Assembly (NCBI GenBank): GCA_036675475.1
Contig: JAKFEY010000059.1
Coordinates: 124,001-188,000, forward strand
DNA length: 64,000 nt
From: JALYRV01 sp036675475
GTDB lineage: Bacteria; Acidobacteriota; Vicinamibacteria; Vicinamibacterales; SCN-69-37
Reading direction: 5' to 3'
Shown: positions 8,276 through 17,459 of the stretch, piece by piece
Position numbering within the stretch: position 1 is the stretch's first letter
How the letters are laid out: every line of letters begins with the position of its first letter
Notes under the pieces: model-generated
What the model saw: the letters and a program-made list of their open reading frames with translations, nothing else
What the model was told of the DNA's origin: nothing
The model's database searches: none
Program-made: the position numbers and the translations under genes

Positions 8276-9132
8276 TCGACATCATCACGGCCGAGGTGAT
8301 TGCCGCCACGCGGCCGTCCGCCGCGCCCGGCGCGCGCTGCGCGTGCCATGCCACGCAGGTCGACTGCTGCCCGGACCGGCTTCGCGGTGTCATCGACGCC
8401 GGCGCCACGCGCATTGGCCTGCACGCCACCGGCGGCGCGGTGGCAGGCGTGGCGGGCCTTATCGATCACACGTTGCTGAAGCCCGATGCCACGCGTCAGG
8501 ACATCGAGAAACTGTGCCGGGAAGCGGCCGAGCATCATTTCGCCACGGTCTGCGTGAACCCGACGTGGGTGGCGCTGTGCGCGAAGCTGCTGGCGCACTC
8601 GACAGTGGGTGTCTGCACCGTGGTTGGATTCCCCCTCGGCGCCACCACGCCCGACACGAAGCACTATGAAACGCGCCGCGCCATTTTCGACGGCGCGCGC
8701 GAGATCGACATGGTCATCAATGTCGGCGCGCTCAAATCGGGCGACCTGCGTGCCGTCGAGCGTGACATCGAGGCGGTGACGCTGCCGTGCCGCGACTGCG
8801 GCGTGATCAGCAAGGTCATCATCGAAGCGGCGCTCCTGACCGACGAGGAGAAGATCACGGCCTGCACGCTGTCCAAGGCGGCCGGCGCCGACTTCGTGAA
8901 GACGTCGACAGGCTTCGGCCCGGGCGGCGCAACGGCCGCCGACGTCGCCCTCATGCGACGTGTGGTCGGCGAGGACATGGGCGTGAAGGCGGCCGGCGGC
9001 GTGCGCGACCTCGAAGGCCTCAAGGCCATGGTCGAGGCGGGCGCGTCGCGCGTGGGCGCGTCGGCCGGCGTGAAGATCGTCCAGCAGAGCGCCGGCAAGA
9101 CCGTCGCGGCGTCCGCCCCCGGCGGCTACTGA
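8248..9132 (+). CDS. deoC: Deoxyribose-phosphate aldolase with Cys-rich N-terminal extension
   Basis: This class I aldolase cleaves 2-deoxyribose-5-phosphate. The aldolase core begins near residue 70 (LIDHTLLKPDATRQDIEKLC) and contains NPTWVALC, VGFPLGA, the Schiff-base lysine segment DFVKTSTGFGPGGAT and VKAAGGVRDLEG. The GTG start at 8248 overlaps rpiB by 28 bases; no later start keeps the fold intact. The roughly 70-residue N-terminal extension has a CACHATQVDCCPDRL cluster (four Cys and a His) that could bind metal, followed by IDAGATRIGLHATGG. The role of the extension is unknown. Last gene of the salvage operon. Confidence 0.9.
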   Translation: MEQVDIKRLIDIITAEVIAATRPSAAPGARCACHATQVDCCPDRLRGVIDAGATRIGLHATGGAVAGVAGLIDHTLLKPDATRQDIEKLCREAAEHHFATVCVNPTWVALCAKLLAHSTVGVCTVVGFPLGATTPDTKHYETRRAIFDGAREIDMVINVGALKSGDLRAVERDIEAVTLPCRDCGVISKVIIEAALLTDEEKITACTLSKAAGADFVKTSTGFGPGGATAADVALMRRVVGEDMGVKAAGGVRDLEGLKAMVEAGASRVGASAGVKIVQQSAGKTVAASAPGGY

Positions 9133-9169
9133 GCGGCCAGCAGGCTGAAGGACCGCGCCACCGACAGGC

Positions 9170-9175
9170 TATAAT
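9170..9175 (+). promoter_or_regulatory. TATAAT -10 box of the kinase gene
   Basis: A perfect TATAAT ends 11 bases before the ATG at 9187. With a normal 6-8 base gap to the start site the transcript would begin within a few bases of the ATG. No ribosome-binding site is visible and no good -35 is present. Confidence 0.55.
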
Positions 9176-9186
9176 CGCCGCACCTC

Positions 9187-11778
9187 ATGTCACTGTCGCC
9201 GGGCTCGCGGCTGGGTCCGTTCGAGATCGTCGCGGCCATCGGCGCCGGCGGAATGGGCGAGGTCTATCGCGCCCGCGACACGCGGCTGCAGCGTGACGTC
9301 GCCATCAAGGTGCTGCCCGCGGCCGTTGCCGCGGATCAGGATCGGCTCGCGCGCTTCGAGCGCGAAGCCCGCACGCTCGCCTCTCTCAATCATCCCCACA
9401 TCGCGCAGCTGCACGGCCTCGAGCTCGTCGAGGGCTCCGGGCCGGCGCTCGTCATGGAGCTCGTCGACGGCGAGGATCTCGCCGAACGCCTGTCGCGAGG
9501 GCCTCTGCCGGTCGAGGAAACACTGGCGATCGCCCGGCAGATCGCCGACGCGCTCGACAGCGCGCACGCGCTCGGCATCGTGCATCGCGATCTGAAGCCG
9601 GCCAACGTCAAGGTGCGCGGCGACGGTGTGGTGAAGGTGCTCGACTTCGGTCTCGCGAAGGCGCTCGATCCGGCTGCGCTGCCGGACGCCTCGCTTGCCA
9701 ACTCACCGACCATCACAAGCCCGGCGGCGATGACGATGATGGGCGTGATCCTGGGGACCGCCGTCTACATGTCGCCGGAGCAGGCGCGCGGACGTCCGGT
9801 CGACAAGCGCGCCGACATCTGGGCGTTCGGCTGCGTCCTCTACGAAATGCTGACCGGCCGTCCGGCGTTCGAGGGCGAGACGGTGCCGGACGTGCTCGGC
9901 GCGATCGTCAAGACCGAGCCCGACTGGGCGCGCCTGCCCGCCGGCACGCCGCCGCGCATCGTCAGGCTGCTGCAGCACTGCCTCCGGAAGGATCAGGCGC
10001 GGCGTCTGCGCGACATTGGCGACGCGATTGCGCAGTTCGACGCGGCCGATGATGCGCTGGGACCGGGCGCCGCCGTCGCGCCGCCATCGTCGCGCGCCCG
10101 CATGGCGGCGATCTGGGCCGCTTCGATCGCATTGGCCGGCATCGCGGCCGGCGCCATGGGCTGGGCCGCGCGTCGGCCCGAGCCAGCGCCGGTGCTCAAG
10201 TATCACGTGGCGCTGCAGACCGACGGCGGCGTGATTCACGAGCCCGCGATGTCCCCGGACGGCCGCCGTGTCGTGTACGTGGGCGGAGCGCGACTCTGGG
10301 TGCAGGAACTCGGCGAGTGGAAGGCGCGCGAGCTGGGAGGCACGGAAGCGCCGTCGCGTCCGTTCTGGTCGCCCGACGGCGAATGGATCGCCTACTTTCG
10401 CAGCGAGGCGCTGCTGAAGGTGCCGGCGGCCGGCGGTCCGGTCGTGCGCATCGCGACGCTGCCCGCGTCGCAGGGCCGCTTCGGTTCCAACTCAGGGGCC
10501 TGGGCGCCCGACGGCACAATCACGATCAGCATGGGTTCAGGCCCGCTGCTGCGCGTGGCGGCCGCCGGCGGCGCGCCCGTTCCGCTCGCTCTGCGGGAAG
10601 AGGGCCTCGTCGGGTTCCGTGACCTCGAGATGCTTCCCGGCGGCGGCGTCCTGGGCGGCGTGCAGAAGCAGGACGGTATCGAGGGGCTCGCCGTGCTGCA
10701 GGAGGGCCGTCTGGTGCCTGTTCTAACCATGGACGGCGTGCGCCACGGGGCGTATTCGCGCACAGGTCATCTCGTGTTCCAGCGCATGGCGCCCGATCCG
10801 ACGGTGTGGGCGATTCGCTTCGCGATGGACCGCCTGGCCACTGAAGGAGAGCCCTTCGTGCTCGGACCGGGGTCGGAGCCGTCCACCGGCGGCGCCGCCA
10901 CGCTGGCGTTTCAAGGATCCACTGTCTCTCTGCTGCGGCAGCTTGCGACCTTCACGATGGACGGCGCCATCGCGTCGCGCATCGGCGAGCCGCGCGAGTG
11001 GAACGAAGGCGTGGCGCTGTCGCCGGACGGACGGCGCGTCCTCGCCTCGGCGACCGACGGCATCTGGCTCTACGACGTCGGCACCGGCGCGCGGAGCCGC
11101 GTCACGACGGGCGGCGACGATGTCTCGCCCGTGTGGCTGCCGAACGACATGATGCTGTTCGTGCGATACGAGGGGGATCCGATCCTGATGATCAAGCCCG
11201 CCTCGTCGCTCGGCGGCGAGCGCGCGCTGGCCCGGCACGCCCGCTTCCCGCGCGTGACGGCCGACGGCCGCCGCGTGGTGTTCAACACGCGCGAGCCCGG
11301 GCGCGCGATGTGGGAAGTGGCGTGGCTCGACCTCGATCGTCCCGACGTCGTCCACAAGCTCGATGCGGCGCATGCGGGCGCGCGATTTCCGTCCGTGTCG
11401 CCTGACGGAAAGCTCGTCGCCTATATCTCCGGCGAGATGGGACACGACGAAGTGTTCGTCACACGCCTTCCTGGCGGCGAAGGAAAGTGGCAGGTCTCGA
11501 CCGACGGCGGCGGTTGGACCTACTTCAGCCCGAAGGGCGACGGCATCGTCTATCGCGCGCTCGACCGAGGGTTCATGTTCGCGCCGGTCTCACAGAACGG
11601 GACGGACGTGCGCGTGGGCGCCGCGCGGCGGTTGTTCGACTGGGGCGGCGGCTGGGCGCCCTTTTATGACATGAGCAGGGATGGCAGCGGCGGCATCACC
11701 GCCGTGCCGGCGGGGCGGAGCGTCGCGGTCGGCAGCCTGTCGATCATTCAGAACTGGCACCGGGAGTTTCGCGAGTGA
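9187..11778 (+). CDS. Membrane Ser/Thr protein kinase with PD40/TolB-like extracytoplasmic propeller
   Basis: A receptor-like Hanks kinase of 863 residues. The kinase domain (about 10-275) has the Gly-loop IGAGGMGEVYRA, VAIK lysine, catalytic HRDLKPANVKV, DFGLAK and GTAVYMSPEQARG. A single transmembrane helix follows (about 310-330: IWAASIALAGIAAGAMGWAA). The C-terminal 530 residues form WD40-like/TolB-like blades with repeated SPDGR-type turns (MSPDGRRVVYVGG, FWSPDGEWIAYF, LSPDGRRVLAS, VSPDGKLVAYISG). This architecture is common in acidobacteria. All key kinase residues are present, so it should be active. Its last 35 bases overlap the convergent MscS gene. Confidence 0.95.
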   Translation: MSLSPGSRLGPFEIVAAIGAGGMGEVYRARDTRLQRDVAIKVLPAAVAADQDRLARFEREARTLASLNHPHIAQLHGLELVEGSGPALVMELVDGEDLAERLSRGPLPVEETLAIARQIADALDSAHALGIVHRDLKPANVKVRGDGVVKVLDFGLAKALDPAALPDASLANSPTITSPAAMTMMGVILGTAVYMSPEQARGRPVDKRADIWAFGCVLYEMLTGRPAFEGETVPDVLGAIVKTEPDWARLPAGTPPRIVRLLQHCLRKDQARRLRDIGDAIAQFDAADDALGPGAAVAPPSSRARMAAIWAASIALAGIAAGAMGWAARRPEPAPVLKYHVALQTDGGVIHEPAMSPDGRRVVYVGGARLWVQELGEWKARELGGTEAPSRPFWSPDGEWIAYFRSEALLKVPAAGGPVVRIATLPASQGRFGSNSGAWAPDGTITISMGSGPLLRVAAAGGAPVPLALREEGLVGFRDLEMLPGGGVLGGVQKQDGIEGLAVLQEGRLVPVLTMDGVRHGAYSRTGHLVFQRMAPDPTVWAIRFAMDRLATEGEPFVLGPGSEPSTGGAATLAFQGSTVSLLRQLATFTMDGAIASRIGEPREWNEGVALSPDGRRVLASATDGIWLYDVGTGARSRVTTGGDDVSPVWLPNDMMLFVRYEGDPILMIKPASSLGGERALARHARFPRVTADGRRVVFNTREPGRAMWEVAWLDLDRPDVVHKLDAAHAGARFPSVSPDGKLVAYISGEMGHDEVFVTRLPGGEGKWQVSTDGGGWTYFSPKGDGIVYRALDRGFMFAPVSQNGTDVRVGAARRLFDWGGGWAPFYDMSRDGSGGITAVPAGRSVAVGSLSIIQNWHREFRE

Positions 11779-12871
11779 CGTGGTGCGTCTGCGTCGGATA
11801 GGGAAACGGGATACCGGCCTGGTCGTAGGCCTTCTTCAGCCGGCGGCGCAGCTCGCGTCCCACCTCCCACTGCTTCAGCGGCATCGTCTTGATGCGCAGC
11901 TTGATCGTCACCCATGAATCGGCGAACGCGTCGACGCCGACCACGTCGATGTCGTCGAGGATGAACGGCGCGAAGGCGTCATCCTTTCGCAGTTCCGCGC
12001 CCACGCGTTTGACCAGCGCCACCACGGTGTCGGTGTCGGCCGAATACGGGGACGGCAGGTCGACGACGTAGTACGAGAAATCCTTGGTGCGGTTCATCAC
12101 GGCGGTGACCGAGCCGTTGGGGATGATGTGCACCGTGCCCTCGAAATCGCGCAGCACGATGGTGCGGAGATTCATGTCTTCGACCATGCCGCCGTGCGTG
12201 TCGATCTGCACGACGTCGCCGATGCGCACTTCGTTCTCGAGAATCATGAAGAAGCCGCTGATGATGTCCTTCACCAGCGTCTGCGCGCCGAAGCCGACGG
12301 CCAGGCCCAGGATGCCCGCGCCGGTCAGGATGGGGGTGATGTCGAGGCCCACCTCGCGCAGGATCATCAGGCTGGCGACAATCACGACAAGCGTGGTGAG
12401 CACATTCTCGACGAGGCCGCCCAGCGTTCTGGCGCGCTTGGCGCGCTCGAGCACCTCGAGGCCCGCGCCGACGCTCACTTCCTGCTCGAACCGGTTGACC
12501 AGCAGGCCGATGACGCGCACCAGCACGAAGGCGATGCCGGCGATGAGCAGCAGGCGCAATCCGCCTGTCGTGGCCCAGTCCGCCACCGCTGAGAGCCGCA
12601 GCCCCCGCCGAAGCGGCTCGCCGGCCAGCTCGAGGATCGGCGGGATCAGCGCGATCAGGAGGACGAGGAACAGGGTGAGCCGAACCAGCCGGATGGGTGT
12701 GCGGACGACCGGCGTCTTGAGCGAGACCCGCGCGTCTGCCCCGAGGCTGCGGCGCAGCGCCAGCCGCACGAGCCGCGCGCCGATTTCTGCGGCAAGCGCC
12801 GCCAGAAGCGCCGCCGCGAGCACGGCGACGGTCACGGTCTGCCAGTTGGGAGGGTGGAGGAAGAAGCGCAC
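11744..12871 (-). CDS. Mechanosensitive channel of the MscS family
   Basis: A small-conductance mechanosensitive channel of 375 residues with four or five N-terminal helices and the MscS core. The pore helix GILGLAVGFGAQTLVKDIISGFF is followed by the beta domain (RIGDVVQIDTHGGMVEDM, LRTIVLRDFEGTVHIIPNG) and the alpha/beta cytosolic domain. It should release solutes on osmotic downshift. The GTG start at 12871 has no obvious ribosome site. The 3' end overlaps the convergent kinase gene by 35 bases, so both C-termini are encoded on opposite strands of the same DNA. Confidence 0.93.
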   Translation of the reverse strand: MRFFLHPPNWQTVTVAVLAAALLAALAAEIGARLVRLALRRSLGADARVSLKTPVVRTPIRLVRLTLFLVLLIALIPPILELAGEPLRRGLRLSAVADWATTGGLRLLLIAGIAFVLVRVIGLLVNRFEQEVSVGAGLEVLERAKRARTLGGLVENVLTTLVVIVASLMILREVGLDITPILTGAGILGLAVGFGAQTLVKDIISGFFMILENEVRIGDVVQIDTHGGMVEDMNLRTIVLRDFEGTVHIIPNGSVTAVMNRTKDFSYYVVDLPSPYSADTDTVVALVKRVGAELRKDDAFAPFILDDIDVVGVDAFADSWVTIKLRIKTMPLKQWEVGRELRRRLKKAYDQAGIPFPYPTQTHHVTRETPGASSE

Positions 12872-12876
12872 CGTTA

Positions 12877-12963
12877 AAGCCTAAAGCCTGAAGCCATAAG
12901 CCGAAAGCTTAAGACGAAACGGCCGTCTTCAGCTCAAGGCTTGTGGCTTCAGGCGTTCGGCTT
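12877..12963. repeat. Long hairpin of AAGCC(T/G)(A/G)AA words
   Basis: Arms 12877-12915 and 12925-12963 (39 bases each) are reverse complements with roughly seven mismatches around a 9-base loop. Each arm is made of degenerate words of the type AAGCCTAA, AAGCCTGA and AAGCCGAA. It fills the 93-base gap between the HTH gene and MscS (same strand) and may end transcription of the exporter operon. Confidence 0.85.
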
Positions 12964-12964
12964 G

Positions 12965-13171
12965 CTAAATGCCGTACCTTTGCAGGCGCCGGTACAACGC
13001 GCTGCGCGAGAGCCCGAGGCTCTTCGCCGCTCTGCTGACGTTTCCGTCGAACCGCGTCATCGCGCGCTTGATCAACAGGCATTCGACCTGTTCGAGGCTC
13101 ATGTCGTCGAGCCGCGCCACGGCTTCCGGCCAGGCGTCCAGCGCGTCGGGTTGGTGATTGACCATCAGCAT
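12965..13171 (-). CDS. Small stand-alone Fis-type HTH protein
   Basis: A 68-residue protein consisting almost only of a Fis/NtrC C-terminal DNA-binding domain: SLEQVECLLIKRAMTRFDGN followed by VSRAAKSLGLSRSALYRRLQ. There is no receiver or AAA+ domain. The ATG is preceded by GAGGGC at good spacing, so it is not simply a fragment cut from a longer frame, although descent from an NtrC-like regulator is likely. It is the last gene behind the adaptor and ATPase and may regulate that exporter. Function is inferred from the fold only. Confidence 0.75.
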   Translation of the reverse strand: MLMVNHQPDALDAWPEAVARLDDMSLEQVECLLIKRAMTRFDGNVSRAAKSLGLSRSALYRRLQRYGI

Positions 13172-13183
13172 GATCGCCCTCGC

Positions 13184-13927
<744 letters not shown>

Positions 13928-13942
13928 CGTGGCTCCTTGGTA

Positions 13943-15202
13943 TTAGTTGTTAATCCGAACGCGATCATTTGAGTCGTATTGCGACATGTCCGAAAGAATG
14001 ACCTGGTCGCCGGGCTGCAGGCCTTCGACCACTTCGACGAGGCTGACCGAGCGGCGGCCAAGCTTGACCTGCACGCGGTGCGCTTCGCCGTTGCCATCGA
14101 GCTTGAAGAGCGAGATGGTGCTGTGCTCGCTGCCGGCGGCCGGCGCGCCCACCTGAATCACGTCGGGCAGGTGCTCGAGCTGAATGGTGCCGTCGACGCT
14201 CAGGTCGGGGCGCGCGCCCGCGGGCAGCTCGCCCTCGAGGGTCACGTCGACGCCGACGGTGCCGCCCTGCGCGGCCGGGTCGATGCGTGAGACGATCCCG
14301 CGCACGATGCCGTTGCGTGTGTCGATTTCGGCGGGCTGGCCGATGGCCAGGTCGCGCGTCTGCGTTTCCGGAATCTGCAGCTCCGCCTTCAGGCGCGTCG
14401 GGTTCGAGACGCGCGCCACGTTCGAGCCCGCGCCCACGCTCTGGCCGACTTCGATCGGCAGCAGCTGCAGCTGACCGGTCATGTCCGACTTGATGGTGAG
14501 GTCGCCCAGCTCGGTGCTGCGCAGCTGATATTCGGCGGCGCGGTTGTTGACCTCGGCCACCTGCGGCGCAATCTGCGAGTCGCGGCCCTCGATGGCCATC
14601 TGCAGGCTCTTCTTCGCGAGCTCGACGCGGTTGTTGAGCACCGCCACGTTCGAGCGCTTCTGCTTCAACTGGATGGCCTGCGAGAGCCCTTCCTTGGCGA
14701 GCCCCTCTTCGGCTTCGAGCTCGCTGCGCGCCTGCTGCAGCTGCTGCTCGAGATTGGCGAGCTCGGACTGCTGTGTGAGGATCCCGCGCTCGAGCTCGGC
14801 GCGGCGGTTCGCGAGGTTGGCCTGCGCCGTCTGCCACGCCAGCCGCGCCTGCGCCACCTGTTGCTGCAGCTGCGGGTTCGACAGCACGGCGATGACCGTG
14901 CCGGGCGCCACCTGCGCGCCGGGCCGCAGCACGATGCGCTCGACCCGGCCGCTCGTGGTGGCCGTGATCCAGCGAATGTCTTCCGGCACCAGGCGCCCCG
15001 CGCCGCGCACCGCGCGCGTCATCGGACCCCGTTTTACCGTGTCAATCCAGACCGTGCTGCGCTCCACTTCCGGAGCGGCCGGCTTGAGCTTCGACACGCC
15101 AATCGTGACCATGATGATCGCGATGACGCCGGCCACGCCGAGCGCCGACTGGCGCATGCGCTTCTTCTTGAGGATGGATGGATCCCGCTTGATGTCTACC
15201 AT
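13943..15202 (-). CDS. HlyD/MacA-type periplasmic adaptor subunit
   Basis: A membrane-fusion (adaptor) protein of 419 residues for a tripartite exporter. An N-terminal TM anchor (about 18-40) is followed by a lipoyl half-domain (GRVERIVLRPGAQVAPGTVI), a long coiled-coil hairpin rich in Q, A, E and L (about 110-220), the second lipoyl half (DLTIKSDMTGQLQLLPIEVG) and beta-barrel/membrane-proximal domains ending LQPGDQVILSDM. The ATG at 15202 (MVDIKRDPS) is chosen because it directly precedes the basic pre-TM region; the frame is open further upstream. First gene of a three-gene minus-strand operon, divergent from rsgA. Confidence 0.92.
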   Translation of the reverse strand: MVDIKRDPSILKKKRMRQSALGVAGVIAIIMVTIGVSKLKPAAPEVERSTVWIDTVKRGPMTRAVRGAGRLVPEDIRWITATTSGRVERIVLRPGAQVAPGTVIAVLSNPQLQQQVAQARLAWQTAQANLANRRAELERGILTQQSELANLEQQLQQARSELEAEEGLAKEGLSQAIQLKQKRSNVAVLNNRVELAKKSLQMAIEGRDSQIAPQVAEVNNRAAEYQLRSTELGDLTIKSDMTGQLQLLPIEVGQSVGAGSNVARVSNPTRLKAELQIPETQTRDLAIGQPAEIDTRNGIVRGIVSRIDPAAQGGTVGVDVTLEGELPAGARPDLSVDGTIQLEHLPDVIQVGAPAAGSEHSTISLFKLDGNGEAHRVQVKLGRRSVSLVEVVEGLQPGDQVILSDMSQYDSNDRVRINN

Positions 15203-15419
15203 GTCGTGCCCGTATAGCCAACAACCATGCCAGAAACGTCCGTTCGCATAAGTGCTTGTATCACAATTACTTGCCCGATTCAGAGACGTCCGGCCGGGGC
15301 CGCGTTTCCGCGATTGCGCGAATCCGCATTCCCACAAACGCACACGCTGCCGCGCGAGGTCTGATGCCTTTGACGAAAACGGACACGAAGTGGTTTAGGG
15401 GCAATAATGGCCGCACTGC

Positions 15420-16535
15420 ATGAATCGTGATTTTCTCGAGGAGGCAGGCTGGCGGCCCGTGATGGCCGAGGCCTTCGCGCGCCATGCCGCCGAAGGGCTG
15501 CAGCCGGCGCGGGTCGCGCTCGAGCTGAACCATATCTATCGCCTGTGGACCGCCGAAGGCGAGGTGCTGGCCGAGGCGACAGGCAGGCTGCGGCACGAAG
15601 CCGCCGGCCGCCACGAGCTGCCCGCCGTCGGCGACTGGGTCGCGTATCGACCCGACCCGCAGGCCGCGAGCCCGCCGGCGACGGGCACGCCCAGCGGATC
15701 GCGCGGCCGCATCGAAGCCGTCCTGCCGCGCACCAGCGTCTTCACCCGCAAGGTCGCCGGCAGCGAGACGAAGCAGCAGGTGGTGGCGGCGAACATCGAC
15801 ACCGTCTTCCTCGTCTCGTCTCTCGACCGTGATTTCAACCCCCGCCGCGTCGAGCGCTACCTGCTGCTGGCCGGCCAGAGCGGGGCGCAGCCGGTGATCG
15901 TGCTCAACAAGACGGACATCGCCGGTGCCCACGTCGCCGAGGCCATCGACGCGATTCGCGAGGTGGCGCGGGCGGCGCCGATTCACGCCATCAGCGCGAA
16001 GACGGCGCAGGGGCTCGACACGCTGGCGCCCTATCTGGGCACCGGGCAGACGGTCGCCCTGCTCGGATCATCCGGCGTCGGCAAGTCCTCGATCATCAAC
16101 GCGCTCGCCGGCGAGGACGTGCTGCGCACGCGCAGCGTGCGCGAAAGCGACAGCCGCGGCCGCCACACGAGCACGCACCGCCAGATGGTGCGCCTGCCCG
16201 GCGGCGCGCTGCTCATCGACACGCCCGGCATGCGCGAGCTGCAGCTGTGGGACGTGGGCGAAACGCTCAATCAAACGTTCGACGAGATTGACGCGCTCGC
16301 GCCCGCCTGCCGCTTTCGCGACTGCCGCCACAAGAGCGAGCCTGGCTGCGCGGTCAAGGCCGCGGTGGCCGCCGGCACGCTCGCCGCCGATCGCTACGAC
16401 AGTTTCCTCAAGCTGCAGGCCGAGCGGGACGCCTTCGAGGCACGCCACGACGAGCGCGCGATGCAGGAAGAGAAGCGCCGCTCGAAAATCATGGGCAAGG
16501 CGCTGCGCACACGCCTCAAGGAAAAGGGACGATGA
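15420..16535 (+). CDS. rsgA: Ribosome small-subunit-dependent GTPase A
   Basis: A circularly permuted GTPase that assists late 30S maturation. Within 371 residues are an N-terminal OB-like domain, the G4 motif VLNKTD, the G1 P-loop LLGSSGVGKSSIINALAG, G3 IDTPGMREL and a C-terminal zinc site in CRFRDCRHKSEPGCAV. The basic C-terminus (EEKRRSKIMGKALRTRLKEK) is usual. The ATG lies 11 bases downstream of AATAAT (15403-15408), consistent with a leaderless start. The 217-base gap to the divergent adaptor gene holds TTGACG at 15370-15375 but no convincing matching -10. It is followed after 3 bases by an ABC exporter. Confidence 0.95.
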   Translation: MNRDFLEEAGWRPVMAEAFARHAAEGLQPARVALELNHIYRLWTAEGEVLAEATGRLRHEAAGRHELPAVGDWVAYRPDPQAASPPATGTPSGSRGRIEAVLPRTSVFTRKVAGSETKQQVVAANIDTVFLVSSLDRDFNPRRVERYLLLAGQSGAQPVIVLNKTDIAGAHVAEAIDAIREVARAAPIHAISAKTAQGLDTLAPYLGTGQTVALLGSSGVGKSSIINALAGEDVLRTRSVRESDSRGRHTSTHRQMVRLPGGALLIDTPGMRELQLWDVGETLNQTFDEIDALAPACRFRDCRHKSEPGCAVKAAVAAGTLAADRYDSFLKLQAERDAFEARHDERAMQEEKRRSKIMGKALRTRLKEKGR

Positions 16536-16538
16536 CCT

Positions 16539-17459
16539 GTGGCTGAGGGACTGGTGGTCCGCGGCGCACGCAAACGCTTCGGCGGCGTGCAGGCGCTCGA
16601 CTCCGCGTCGCTGGAGTTGCGCCCGGGCGAGCTGCTCGGCCTGCTCGGTCCGAACGGCGCCGGCAAGACGTCGCTGATTCGCGCCATCGCGGGCCGCCTG
16701 CGTCTCGATGATGGCGCCATCGAGATCGACGGGCGCCCGCTCGTGCCCGGCGTCACGCGGCCGGAGCTCGGCATTGTGCCCCAGGAGCTCGCGATCTATC
16801 CGAACCTGACCGCGCGCGAAAACCTCGAGGTGTTCGGCCGGCTGTACGGCGTGCCGCGCGCGGAGCTGGCCGCGCGGGTCGATCGCGCGCTCGAGCACGC
16901 CGCGCTGGCCGACCGCGCCGCCGAACCCACGAAACGCTTGTCAGGCGGCATGAAGCGCCGCCTCAACATCGTCTGCGCCCTGCTGCACGAGCCGCGCATC
17001 GTGCTGCTCGACGAGCCCACCGTGGGCGTCGATCCGCAGAGCCGCGAGCGCATCTACGAGATGCTGGCGGAGCTGCGGCGCCAGGGCGTGTCGATTCTGC
17101 TCACGACGCATCATCTGGAGGAAGCGGAAGCGCGCTGCGAGCGGATCGTGATCATCGATCACGGCAAGGTGATCGCGTCAGGTACGCTGGCCGAACTGGT
17201 GACGCACGCGCTCGGCGCATCGCGCGTGGCCGTCATCCGCACGTCGCAGGTCATGGCGGGCGCGGCGCTGCCGCCCGGAGCCGAGCTCGACGCGGATGGC
17301 CGTACGATTCGCGCGTCGTTGCATGCGGGTGCGGCGGCGCTGCCGGAGCTGACGCGCCTGGCCGCGGCGCACGGCGGCGGCATCGACGACATGTCGCTGC
17401 ACGGCGCGCGCCTGCAGGACGTGTTCATCAGCCTGACCGGAAGGGACCTGCGCGAGTGA
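16539..17459 (+). CDS. ABC-2 type exporter ATP-binding protein
   Basis: A 306-residue ATPase of the drug/polysaccharide/Nod-factor export (ABCA-like) group. It has Walker A GPNGAGKTSLIRAI, a Q-loop in LGIVPQELAIYPNLT, signature LSGGMKRRLNIVCAL and Walker B IVLLDEPTVGVDPQSR, plus the C-terminal extension common in this group (residues about 225-306). The GTG start lies 3 bases after rsgA. The 3' end overlaps the permease gene as GTGA. The substrate is unknown. Confidence 0.93.
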   Translation: MAEGLVVRGARKRFGGVQALDSASLELRPGELLGLLGPNGAGKTSLIRAIAGRLRLDDGAIEIDGRPLVPGVTRPELGIVPQELAIYPNLTARENLEVFGRLYGVPRAELAARVDRALEHAALADRAAEPTKRLSGGMKRRLNIVCALLHEPRIVLLDEPTVGVDPQSRERIYEMLAELRRQGVSILLTTHHLEEAEARCERIVIIDHGKVIASGTLAELVTHALGASRVAVIRTSQVMAGAALPPGAELDADGRTIRASLHAGAAALPELTRLAAAHGGGIDDMSLHGARLQDVFISLTGRDLRE

